From an uncultured Prevotellaceae bacterium (GTDB taxonomy: Bacteria > Bacteroidota > Bacteroidia > Bacteroidales > Muribaculaceae): 5,077 bases of DNA. This document shows, in pieces, positions 1 through 5,077 of this stretch. The DNA is taken from assembly GCA_900556245.1 (NCBI GenBank), contig USOC01000109.1, positions 1-5,077 of the forward strand, read 5' to 3'. The notes under the pieces were generated by a model. That model made no database searches and had not been told where the DNA came from. It was given only the letters and a program-made list of their open reading frames with translations. The translations under genes and the position numbers were made by a program. Position 1 is the stretch's first letter. The number at the start of each line of letters is the position of its first letter.

Positions 1-623
1 AACTCCGTTCCGGTCGTTATGTTACCCCATTGGTCTGAACCGCCCATCTGCAATTTGCAGTTCTTCGTCTCATAAAGATGCAGGAAGTCGTAGCCTTGAA
101 GCAGCTGATAGGTAAACTCCGTAAACGAAAGTCCGTCGCGGGCCTCGCCGTTCAGGCGCTTCTTCACCGACTCTTTCGCCATCATATAGTTCACTGTTAT
201 ATGCTTGCCGATTTCGCGCGCGAAATCAAGGAACTTGAAATCCTTCATCCAGTCGTAGTTGTTCACCAATTCTGCCGCATTGGGAGCATCCGAATCAAAG
301 TCAAGAAACTTCGACAGCTGCTTCTTGATACAGTCCTGATTGTGACGAAGGATATCTTCTGTCAGCAAATTGCGCTCAGCCGACTTGCCGGAAGGGTCGC
401 CAATCATTCCCGTTGCGCCGCCCACAAGCGCAATAGGCTTGTGACCGCAACGCTGGAAGTGGCGCAGAATCATCACGCTGACAAGATGACCGATATGCAG
501 GGAGTCGGCCGTCGGGTCGATACCCACATAGGCCGTTGTCAATTCTTTTTGCAATTGCTCCTCAGTCCCCGGCATCATATCATGCACCATGCCGCGCCAT
601 TTCAATTCTTCTACAAAATTCAT
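1..623 (-). CDS. tyrS: Tyrosyl-tRNA synthetase, N-terminal part (runs off left edge)
   Basis: This is a class I aminoacyl-tRNA synthetase that activates tyrosine with ATP and charges tRNA-Tyr in the cytoplasm. Translating the minus strand from the ATG at 623-621 gives 207 residues without a stop before the window ends; the family is usually about 400-430 residues, so roughly the catalytic half is present. Visible landmarks are the [14 protein letters not shown] block (residues 34-47, HIGH signature at 43-46), the [13 protein letters not shown] segment (68-80), the tyrosine-pocket pattern YxxxQxxD (Y172, Q176, D179) and [15 protein letters not shown] (191-205). The KMSKS loop and the C-terminal S4-like tRNA-binding domain would lie outside the window. 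The start is set by the usual N-terminal length ahead of HIGH and by a good promoter 43 nt or more upstream. It follows the lipoprotein gene by 77 nt with no evident terminator, so it may also receive read-through from the upstream operon. The identification is secure; the link to its neighbours is probably only positional. Confidence 0.97.
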   Translation of the reverse strand, partial: MNFVEELKWRGMVHDMMPGTEEQLQKELTTAYVGIDPTADSLHIGHLVSVMILRHFQRCGHKPIALVGGATGMIGDPSGKSAERNLLTEDILRHNQDCIKKQLSKFLDFDSDAPNAAELVNNYDWMKDFKFLDFAREIGKHITVNYMMAKESVKKRLNGEARDGLSFTEFTYQLLQGYDFLHLYETKNCKLQMGGSDQWGNITTGTE

Positions 624-665
624 CGATCTGTATTTTTGTTATTGTTCTTTTTTGAATGTTTGCAT

Positions 666-697
666 CAAATATACGACTTTCTGCCGAGATAGCCAAT
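666..697 (-). promoter_or_regulatory. Predicted Bacteroidetes-type promoter of tyrS
   Basis: Reading the minus strand, ATTG (697-694; consensus TTTG) is followed after exactly 20 nt by TATATTTG (673-666), which fits the Bacteroidetes sigma-ABfr consensus TTTG / TAnnTTTG. By analogy the transcript would start near 661, giving a tyrS leader of about 38 nt that is rich in A. The -33 element lies 4 nt beyond the lipoprotein stop codon. The fit is seen in the sequence; activity is inferred. Confidence 0.7.
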
Positions 698-700
698 TCG

Positions 701-1129
701 CTACCACGACTTCAGATAATATGTATAGGTCTTGCCATCCTCCGCAACAAGCTGAAGCGTTTTCCTTCCTCCGCCACGTTGGAGAACCTGCAATATATTG
801 TCTTTTTTGAAATGAAGATGCAGATGCTCGGACGGCACCGCACTTTCTTTCGTGTTGAACTCGAGCGTCAGCTTCCCTTCTCCTTCGCTCCATCTGCCCA
901 TATACTGATAGCCGGAAGAAATTTCAGGATAGGAAACTTGCACCATGAATACCGTCGACTGGAACGCAATGAACGCATCACTCTTATATTCCGGATCATC
1001 CTCTCCGTCAATGGTGATTCGCTCTATTTTCCACATTCCAAACCAGTCGCCGATATCTCCGTTGTTATGTACGCAACCCGACAGCAGAACCACCGCCACC
1101 ATCGCGCATATGATTGTCAGTCTTTTCAT
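701..1129 (-). CDS. Small lipocalin-like lipoprotein, function unknown
   Basis: This is a 142-residue predicted lipoprotein. The N-terminus MKR, a hydrophobic stretch (residues 4-16) and the lipobox LSGC (cleavage before C19) form a standard type II signal peptide. Residues after C19 (V, H, N, N, G, D) lack the acidic cluster associated with surface export of Bacteroidetes lipoproteins, so a periplasm-facing anchor is more likely. The mature part starts with a GxW motif (G31-W33) followed by alternating hydrophobic, strand-like segments such as 52-65 and 76-91, as in the small lipocalin-like or META-like beta-barrels common in Bacteroidales. Such folds often bind hydrophobic ligands, but no ligand can be read from the sequence. 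The start ATG (1129-1127) overlaps the stop of the Wzi-family gene in an ATGA, with GGA 7 nt upstream as a weak ribosome site, so the two are probably translationally coupled. The gene is last in the four-gene minus-strand cluster. I do not recognise a characterised homologue. Confidence 0.85.
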   Translation of the reverse strand: MKRLTIICAMVAVVLLSGCVHNNGDIGDWFGMWKIERITIDGEDDPEYKSDAFIAFQSTVFMVQVSYPEISSGYQYMGRWSEGEGKLTLEFNTKESAVPSEHLHLHFKKDNILQVLQRGGGRKTLQLVAEDGKTYTYYLKSW

Positions 1130-2661
1130 TTTTTTCCAAACAGATTAAAGATTCCCCGATAATTGACAGATAACAGGACGCCGAAGTTGTCTCCAATCAG
1201 ACCGCCTTTGTCGAAAGCCACCTGACCTTTCACCGACAAGCCTTCGACCTGCCGGAAACGATAGACCCCCTCCAGCATAAACGAAGTCTCTTCTGCGATG
1301 GAAGTGCGCGGTATGGCATAAGTACCCCATGACTTTCGGTACGAGACCAGCATCCGATAGTCGAGCGGCCCGTAAATGCGCCCCGCCACACCGAGATGAA
1401 AGCCTCTTATCCGGTTGTCCGGCAATTCGTTGTTCCCCTGACGATTGTAGATAGTCGACGGTATGAACGGAGTGCCCTGCGACATACCGAAGTTCATATA
1501 CGGGTTGCAACGGAAATTCGTGTAATAACTGTCGCCACCAGTCGCCTGGTCGGTAAATTCAGTGCCGGGCATATCCGCTGGAGCCCAATGGATGGGACCG
1601 CTCTGATTGGTAAAGTCAATATATTCAAGCACCACACCCGAAACGACAGCGTCGGCACGCGGACCTTTGTATTCAAGCCCCCAGATGCCATCAAACCCGT
1701 TCATCTTTCCAATGCCGGAACCGTCCTCAAACGGCCATTGAAAATAAGCCTTCAGTTCCGTATCATCCTTTAAGCGATAGCGTGCCACAAAATCCCACGA
1801 ACCAAGCGTATTGCCGTAATGATATGCGGCATCGCCGGGATTCGAACCGCCTTCCCGAGGAATGAACGACTTAATAATGTCTTTAAACTTCACATCATAG
1901 GCATCGACATCTTTCAACTCTCCTTTTCGATAACGGTACCTCGTCCCACCAAACTCTGTCACAGCCTGCATTCCGACCGTCACTGAAAACGGCTGGGATG
2001 GCTTGGTCCGAAAATAGCATCGTTTATAGTTAATGTATTCGTCTTTGGAAATCTGTCCTGTATGAAACGTAAAATGATCTTCCAGCCAACTGTCCTGAAA
2101 ATATTTTCCGTACGCTATTTCGCCCTGAATCTGTACCCAACCGTTCGTAAACGGGATATTCTGGAAATCGACAAAACCGGCACGCACCTGAGGCACCGGA
2201 CGTGCGTTATTCGACTGGATATAGTCGCCTACCCCCAGCCGATGATTCAACAGAGGCGAAGTGCGTTCCTTTATTCCTGCCGTCAAAAAGACACCGCGAA
2301 ACTTCACGGCAGCATACAACTGCTGCAGCCAAATCGACGACGGATGGGATCCTTGCGCTGCGGGAGCCTTAAGCGCCATGTCATATTGCGAATATTCAGA
2401 AGCATACCCACCGACCACATCCGCTCCGAAAGCATAACTGAATCTTTTCGAGAGATCCAGCTCCTTATGCGCCTTCGCCCGCAGCGTCAACGCTTTGGGC
2501 TGCGTAAGAACGCCCCCTTCATTCGACATCATATAATAAGGAGCAAAATCCCCACTCCCTGCATTGCCACTCACCGACCCTTCCACCACCAAGGGCTGCT
2601 CTGCCCAAAGTCCGGTAGCGGTCAGCATAATGGCTGCAACTGTCAATTTCAACTTTTTCAT
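1126..2661 (-). CDS. Wzi-family outer-membrane beta-barrel protein (capsule-assembly-Wzi-like)
   Basis: The 511-residue product has a signal peptide (MKKLK, then a hydrophobic stretch to about residue 18, probable cleavage after A20) and alternating amphipathic, aromatic-rich strands throughout, as expected of an outer-membrane beta-barrel. Family-like landmarks are the SNNARPVPQVRAGF block (150-163), an FEDGSG turn (311-316) and a YYTNFRCNPYMNFGMSQGTPF segment (379-399) resembling the conserved YYN...G.P region of Bacteroidetes Wzi-like proteins. In E. coli, Wzi is a surface lectin that anchors group 1 capsule; most Bacteroidales members are unstudied and the capsule role should not be assumed. 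No capsule or glycosyltransferase genes lie in this window. The ATG directly abuts the TAG stop of the glsB-like gene, and the 3' end overlaps the lipoprotein gene by 4 nt, so it sits inside a glycine-lipid operon. The protein ends in ...NLFGKK rather than in an aromatic residue, unlike many barrels. Only two cysteines (C215, C385) are present. Confidence 0.85.
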   Translation of the reverse strand: MKKLKLTVAAIMLTATGLWAEQPLVVEGSVSGNAGSGDFAPYYMMSNEGGVLTQPKALTLRAKAHKELDLSKRFSYAFGADVVGGYASEYSQYDMALKAPAAQGSHPSSIWLQQLYAAVKFRGVFLTAGIKERTSPLLNHRLGVGDYIQSNNARPVPQVRAGFVDFQNIPFTNGWVQIQGEIAYGKYFQDSWLEDHFTFHTGQISKDEYINYKRCYFRTKPSQPFSVTVGMQAVTEFGGTRYRYRKGELKDVDAYDVKFKDIIKSFIPREGGSNPGDAAYHYGNTLGSWDFVARYRLKDDTELKAYFQWPFEDGSGIGKMNGFDGIWGLEYKGPRADAVVSGVVLEYIDFTNQSGPIHWAPADMPGTEFTDQATGGDSYYTNFRCNPYMNFGMSQGTPFIPSTIYNRQGNNELPDNRIRGFHLGVAGRIYGPLDYRMLVSYRKSWGTYAIPRTSIAEETSFMLEGVYRFRQVEGLSVKGQVAFDKGGLIGDNFGVLLSVNYRGIFNLFGKK

Positions 2662-3690
2662 CTAATTTTGTTTTCTATTGCGTGCATATTCTTTCATCCG
2701 CTGAATCAAGTCCTGCCGGTATTCTATAAACCGATGATAGAACGTGCGGATATGACGCATTTTTTTGTCTTCATATATATCAGAGATGGCAAAAAAGATC
2801 CCCGTCTCTTCGACATCGCCAAACTCGTCATTAATGGCCGTACCGAGCACTTTCATTTTCGGAGACAAATTCATGTAAGAATTGACCAGCGGCGGGATAT
2901 TGATGCCGTGCTGACGGATTCGCATATTCAGAATGCGATAGTCTTCTTTAAACGACTGCCCGACAAAGAGGCTGCGCATCTTCGTTTCGTCAATACGAGC
3001 ATCGAGAGGTTTTAGTGGATAGACAATCCGTTCGTTATCATGAAAATACTTGTCAAGAAAATACAAAATCATATTCCGGCATTCCCGCGGATAACCGGGA
3101 TACATCGTCATTTTTCCGAAGAAATATTTTAGTTTGGGATAAACTACCGTCAACGCTCCGAGACCGTCCCACAAATTGTCGAGCGCATACAAAGCTTTTA
3201 CGCCGGCCTTCGTCGACTGATAGTCGACCGACACAAACGACCGCCCCAGCTCAAGCGTGTAGGGCAATATATTCTTCACGAAGTCTTCCGAATAGCCGAA
3301 CATGTGCGACATCGCGATATCAGGAGTTCCATCCGGCCGCAATCGCATATTTTCGCCTAAAAGGAAACGATACCCTCCTATGATTTCTTCCGCATCCGGA
3401 TTCCAGACAATCAACTGCTGACAAGGATCATCCATCGTGTCAAATTCGTCGATATCCGCCTCCTTTCCCGTTCCGCCTCCCGAAGAGCGAAAAGCGATTT
3501 CACGCAGTCGCCCTATCTCCCACATGACATTGGGAGCATTGAACGCATCGACAATATAGATTTCGTTGTGTCCTTTGTTTGTATTGCGCAAAAATCGGGC
3601 CTCCGTCAATTCCATTTTCAGGAGACTCTTATCTACCGGAGCGATAATACTCCTGACGGCCAACCGGTCAGTAAAATCATGCAAAGCCAT
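2662..3690 (-). CDS. glsB: Glycine N-acyltransferase (commendamide synthase), GNAT/OlsB-like
   Basis: This 342-residue soluble GNAT-fold protein resembles OlsB/hemolysin-type N-acyltransferases. In Bacteroides the homologues (GlsB of B. thetaiotaomicron, ChoA of B. vulgatus) transfer a 3-hydroxyacyl chain, probably from acyl-ACP, to the amino group of glycine, giving N-acyl-3-hydroxy-glycine (commendamide), the first step to glycine lipids. Landmarks are RLREIAFR (61-68), a GYRFL strand (106-110), the ELGRSFV motif (147-153) typical of this family, and the C-terminal IPPLVNSYMNLSPKMKV block (265-281) that resembles the acceptor-side segment of OlsB-like enzymes. The C-terminus is basic and lysine/arginine rich. 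The start ATG (3690-3688) lies 14 nt inside the end of the glsA-like gene, which implies translational coupling; a later Met at residue 26 would lose conserved-looking sequence. The next gene starts immediately after its TAG stop. The family is clear; the glycine specificity comes from close Bacteroides precedents and gene context, not from residues I can read. Confidence 0.85.
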   Translation of the reverse strand: MALHDFTDRLAVRSIIAPVDKSLLKMELTEARFLRNTNKGHNEIYIVDAFNAPNVMWEIGRLREIAFRSSGGGTGKEADIDEFDTMDDPCQQLIVWNPDAEEIIGGYRFLLGENMRLRPDGTPDIAMSHMFGYSEDFVKNILPYTLELGRSFVSVDYQSTKAGVKALYALDNLWDGLGALTVVYPKLKYFFGKMTMYPGYPRECRNMILYFLDKYFHDNERIVYPLKPLDARIDETKMRSLFVGQSFKEDYRILNMRIRQHGINIPPLVNSYMNLSPKMKVLGTAINDEFGDVEETGIFFAISDIYEDKKMRHIRTFYHRFIEYRQDLIQRMKEYARNRKQN

Positions 3691-4504
3691 AAACTGTCTG
3701 TTTCACGTAATCAGCCCACTCCTGCGCGGTCCGACTTTTGTCGAAGACCGAATAAGGAATCGGCTTTCCTATATTGATTGTGAATGTCGTTCCTCGTCCT
3801 TTCACCAATTCTCCCGGCAAAAGTATCAATTCTATGTTGAATTTGATTCCGAGACGTTTTCTAAAGCGTGCAAATTTATAAAAAAAACTTGAATTCAGCC
3901 CATTAAAGTAGATTGGAACTATATCGCGTTGCGTTTCGACGCTCTTCACGACAAACGATTTTTTCCAATCCAGATCCCTAACTTCCCCTTGGTCGTTCCG
4001 ACGCGAGCACAACCCGGCGGGGAAGGTGATGATTTGTCCGTCGCCTGCATAAGCCTCGTCAATCCGCCGCATAGCCTCCCGCGACTGTCCGCCATATTTA
4101 TTGACCGGCAAAAAGACATTCTCAAGCGGTTTGACAGCCATCAGCACATCATTGACCAAACATTGCACCTTCCCTTCATAATGCTTGCCCAACAAAGAAA
4201 TGAGCGCTATACCGTCAAGCCCTCCAAGCGGATGATTGGAAACGAACACATAGCGACCCGATGCAGGCAGGTTTTCCATTCCGACGACCTTCAATCGGAT
4301 ACCGAGCGTGCGCAATGCGCCCTCCGCAAAGTCGTGCCCTGTTTTTCCCCGATTCTCATCAAGAATGCGGTTCAGGTCATCCTGACGAATCAGACGTGCA
4401 ATTCGCCGATATAAAAATCCGGGAATAAACTTGGAATAACGGGGCATTTTCTGCCCTATCGCCTCTCGAACGTCTATATGGATTACTTCCTCTTTCATCA
4501 ACAT
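3677..4504 (-). CDS. glsA: PlsC-like O-acyltransferase of glycine-lipid synthesis
   Basis: The 275-residue protein belongs to the lysophospholipid acyltransferase (PlsC/AGPAT-like) superfamily. Its pairing with a GlsB-type enzyme matches GlsA of Bacteroides, which is thought to esterify the 3-hydroxyl of N-acylglycine to form the diacylated glycine lipid in the membrane. Block I reads SNHPLGGLDG (89-98), with H91 and D97 separated by five residues instead of the usual four. Block III is FPAGLCSR (161-168), with alanine where classical members have the glutamate of FPEG. Block IV is IVPIYFNG (195-202). There is no obvious transmembrane helix; the basic segment 31-40 (LYRRIARLIR) could bind membranes. 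The start could be M1 (4504-4502) or M3 (4498-4496); M1 is given as the longest. It is the first gene of the minus-strand operon, diverging from lpxB, and overlaps the glsB-like gene by 14 nt. Automatic pipelines would probably label it 1-acylglycerol-3-phosphate acyltransferase, which I consider less likely than GlsA. Confidence 0.82.
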   Translation of the reverse strand: MLMKEEVIHIDVREAIGQKMPRYSKFIPGFLYRRIARLIRQDDLNRILDENRGKTGHDFAEGALRTLGIRLKVVGMENLPASGRYVFVSNHPLGGLDGIALISLLGKHYEGKVQCLVNDVLMAVKPLENVFLPVNKYGGQSREAMRRIDEAYAGDGQIITFPAGLCSRRNDQGEVRDLDWKKSFVVKSVETQRDIVPIYFNGLNSSFFYKFARFRKRLGIKFNIELILLPGELVKGRGTTFTINIGKPIPYSVFDKSRTAQEWADYVKQTVYGFA

Positions 4505-4587
4505 TTTTACAGCTACAAAAAAAGCAATACCCGACTGCAGAAATAATTTCTCAGGAAAAACTCATGCCAATCCGGGTATAATCAACA
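4505..4587 (-). promoter_or_regulatory. Possible structured 5' leader of the glsA operon
   Basis: On the minus strand, ATACCCG (4579-4573) is a perfect 7-bp complement of CGGGTAT (4533-4527). The 39-nt stretch between them contains a second hairpin at 4554-4535: CTGAGAAA, loop TTA, then TTTCT and CAG with one bulged G. Three nucleotides after the outer stem there is a run of seven T (4523-4517). If transcription starts near 4583, almost the whole leader folds, and the stem followed by T7 resembles an attenuator more than a plain leader. The pairing is seen in the sequence; folding in vivo and any ligand are unknown. No known riboswitch class was recognised. Confidence 0.4.
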
Positions 4588-4622
4588 CAAAGTTACGATG
4601 ATTATTGATATAATGAAACAAA
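4588..4622 (-). promoter_or_regulatory. Predicted promoter of the glsA-glsB-wzi-lipoprotein operon
   Basis: On the minus strand TTTG (4622-4619) precedes TAACTTTG (4595-4588) by 23 nt. The -7 element is a full match to TAnnTTTG and the -33 a full match to TTTG, but the spacing is longer than the usual 19-21 nt, which may make it weak or activator-dependent. The start would be near 4583, leaving a leader of about 79 nt. It is interleaved with the divergent lpxB promoter. Confidence 0.5.
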
Positions 4623-4635
4623 CTGACTAACTTTG
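4604..4635 (+). promoter_or_regulatory. Predicted Bacteroidetes-type promoter of lpxB
   Basis: ATTG (4604-4607) is followed after exactly 20 nt by TAACTTTG (4628-4635), a good fit to the Bacteroidetes consensus TTTG / TAnnTTTG. The transcript would begin near 4640, giving a short leader of about 17 nt before the lpxB ATG. No Shine-Dalgarno sequence is present in that leader, which is normal for this phylum. The -7 element overlaps a direct TGACTAA repeat. Confidence 0.68.
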
Positions 4636-4640
4636 ACTAA
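4624..4640. repeat. Direct heptamer repeat TGACTAA, 10-bp period
   Basis: TGACTAA occurs at 4624-4630 and again at 4634-4640, so the copies are one helical turn apart on the same DNA face. They straddle the -7 element of the predicted lpxB promoter. This geometry would suit a dimeric or cooperative regulator, but a seven-base repeat in AT-rich DNA can also arise by chance. Confidence 0.4.
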
Positions 4641-4656
4641 TTAAACAGACTGATAT

Positions 4657-5077
4657 ATGAAATATTTCCTGATTGCCGGCGAGGCTTCAGGTGACCTGCA
4701 TGCCGGCCGCCTGATTACAGCTCTGAAAAAATACGACAATGGTTCACAATTCCGATTTCTCGGAGGCGACTGTATGCAAAAGGCCGCCGGAACACCCCCT
4801 GTCATCCACTACAAGAATATGGCATATATGGCTTTCTCTGAGGTATTGCGCCACTTATCAGAAATTCTTGGAAACCTTAAATCTGCAAAAAGCGCAATCG
4901 AGGAATTCCGGCCGGATGCTATCATTCTGATTGACTACCCGTCATTCAATCTGAAAATAGCGAAATACGCCTTCGCTAAAAGCATTCCTGTCTACTACTA
5001 CATCTCTCCAAAAGTATGGGCCTGGAAATCGTGGCGCGTAAAGTCTATCAAAAAATACATCCGCAAAATGTACTCAA
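4657..5077 (+). CDS. lpxB: Lipid A disaccharide synthase, N-terminal part (runs off right edge)
   Basis: LpxB is a peripheral inner-membrane glycosyltransferase (GT19) that joins UDP-2,3-diacylglucosamine and lipid X to form the beta-1,6-linked lipid A disaccharide. The ATG at 4657 opens a frame of 140 complete codons to the window end; full-length proteins are about 380 residues. The N-terminus carries the family signature MKYFLIAGEASGDLHAGRL (GEASGD at 8-13), followed by FLGGDCMQKAG-like sequence (34-45), an IDYPSFN segment (92-98, usually IDxPDFN) and YYISPKVWAWK (114-124), which corresponds to the conserved ISPQVWAW motif. The start is fixed because GEASGD normally lies 7-10 residues from the initiator. 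The gene diverges from the glycine-lipid operon across 152 nt, with interleaved promoters. The gene that often precedes lpxB in Bacteroidales (surE) is not upstream here. The identification is secure. Confidence 0.96.
   Translation, partial: MKYFLIAGEASGDLHAGRLITALKKYDNGSQFRFLGGDCMQKAAGTPPVIHYKNMAYMAFSEVLRHLSEILGNLKSAKSAIEEFRPDAIILIDYPSFNLKIAKYAFAKSIPVYYYISPKVWAWKSWRVKSIKKYIRKMYS

Noticed and set aside
78..692. 204-codon open frame on the plus strand
   Set aside because: Antisense to tyrS, whose conserved motifs are unambiguous; the antisense product shows no family features.
656..1162. 168-codon open frame on the plus strand
   Set aside because: Antisense to the lipoprotein gene, which has a proper signal peptide, lipobox and start/stop overlap with its neighbour.
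1145..1510. 121-codon minus-strand frame within the Wzi-family gene, considered as evidence of a frameshift
   Set aside because: The main frame is continuous for 511 residues with barrel-like strands to its end; the alternative product has no beta-strand pattern or homology that I recognise.
1396..1773. 125-codon open frame on the plus strand
   Set aside because: Antisense inside the Wzi-family gene; no promoter or domain supports it.
1126..2661. Capsule biosynthesis locus, suggested by the Wzi-family name
   Set aside because: No glycosyltransferase, Wza/Wzc, flippase or UpxY-type gene is present, and the gene is embedded in a lipid operon, so a capsule locus is not supported.
2062..3015. 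317-codon open frame on the plus strand
   Set aside because: It lies wholly antisense to the Wzi-family and glsB-like genes, has no recognisable domain, and its arginine/cysteine/histidine-rich composition is that of a reverse-strand shadow.
3871..3878. TAAATTTG on the minus strand inside glsA as an internal promoter for glsB
   Set aside because: It matches the -7 consensus, but no TTTG or TTG occurs 19-21 nt upstream; AT-rich chance match.
3929..4414. 161-codon open frame on the plus strand
   Set aside because: Antisense to the glsA-like gene, which contains the acyltransferase motifs.
4601..4614. ATTAT-TGAT-ATAAT inverted repeat as an operator
   Set aside because: Only 5-bp arms made purely of A and T in an AT-rich intergenic region; overlaps the lpxB -33 but is too weak to support on its own.

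Overview
The window looks like chromosomal DNA of a gut-type Bacteroidales (Bacteroides, Parabacteroides or a relative; genus not resolved). This rests on three things. The protein set is typical of the order: a GlsB/GlsA-type glycine-lipid acyltransferase pair, a Bacteroidetes-style Wzi-family outer-membrane protein and a lipocalin-like lipoprotein. There are two clear promoters of the Bacteroidetes type (TTG, 20 nt, TAnnTTTG). Strong Shine-Dalgarno sequences are lacking.

Layout. From 4504 down to 701 the minus strand carries four tightly packed genes: glsA-like O-acyltransferase, glsB-like glycine N-acyltransferase, a Wzi-family beta-barrel, and a small lipocalin-like lipoprotein. The junctions are a 14-nt overlap, a directly abutting stop/start, and a 4-nt ATGA overlap, so this is almost certainly one transcript with translational coupling. 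After a 77-nt gap, tyrS (tyrosyl-tRNA synthetase, N-terminal 207 codons) continues on the minus strand out of the left edge. It has its own promoter, although no terminator is visible before it. At the right, a 152-nt divergent intergenic region separates glsA from lpxB (lipid A disaccharide synthase, N-terminal 140 codons), which runs out of the right edge on the plus strand.

How the genes fit together. GlsB is expected to N-acylate glycine with a 3-hydroxy fatty acid (commendamide). GlsA then esterifies the 3-hydroxyl with a second fatty acid to give the two-chain glycine lipid. LpxB, transcribed divergently, acts in lipid A synthesis, which draws on the same 3-hydroxyacyl-ACP pool. The two envelope proteins downstream of glsB have no assigned role. 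Their tight coupling to the glycine-lipid enzymes makes them candidates for handling or sensing these lipids in the envelope, which is the most interesting inference here.

The divergent region holds interleaved promoters, a direct heptamer repeat with 10-bp period, and a possible structured leader in the glsA 5' UTR. No tRNA, rRNA, CRISPR array, insertion sequence or other mobile element was seen.
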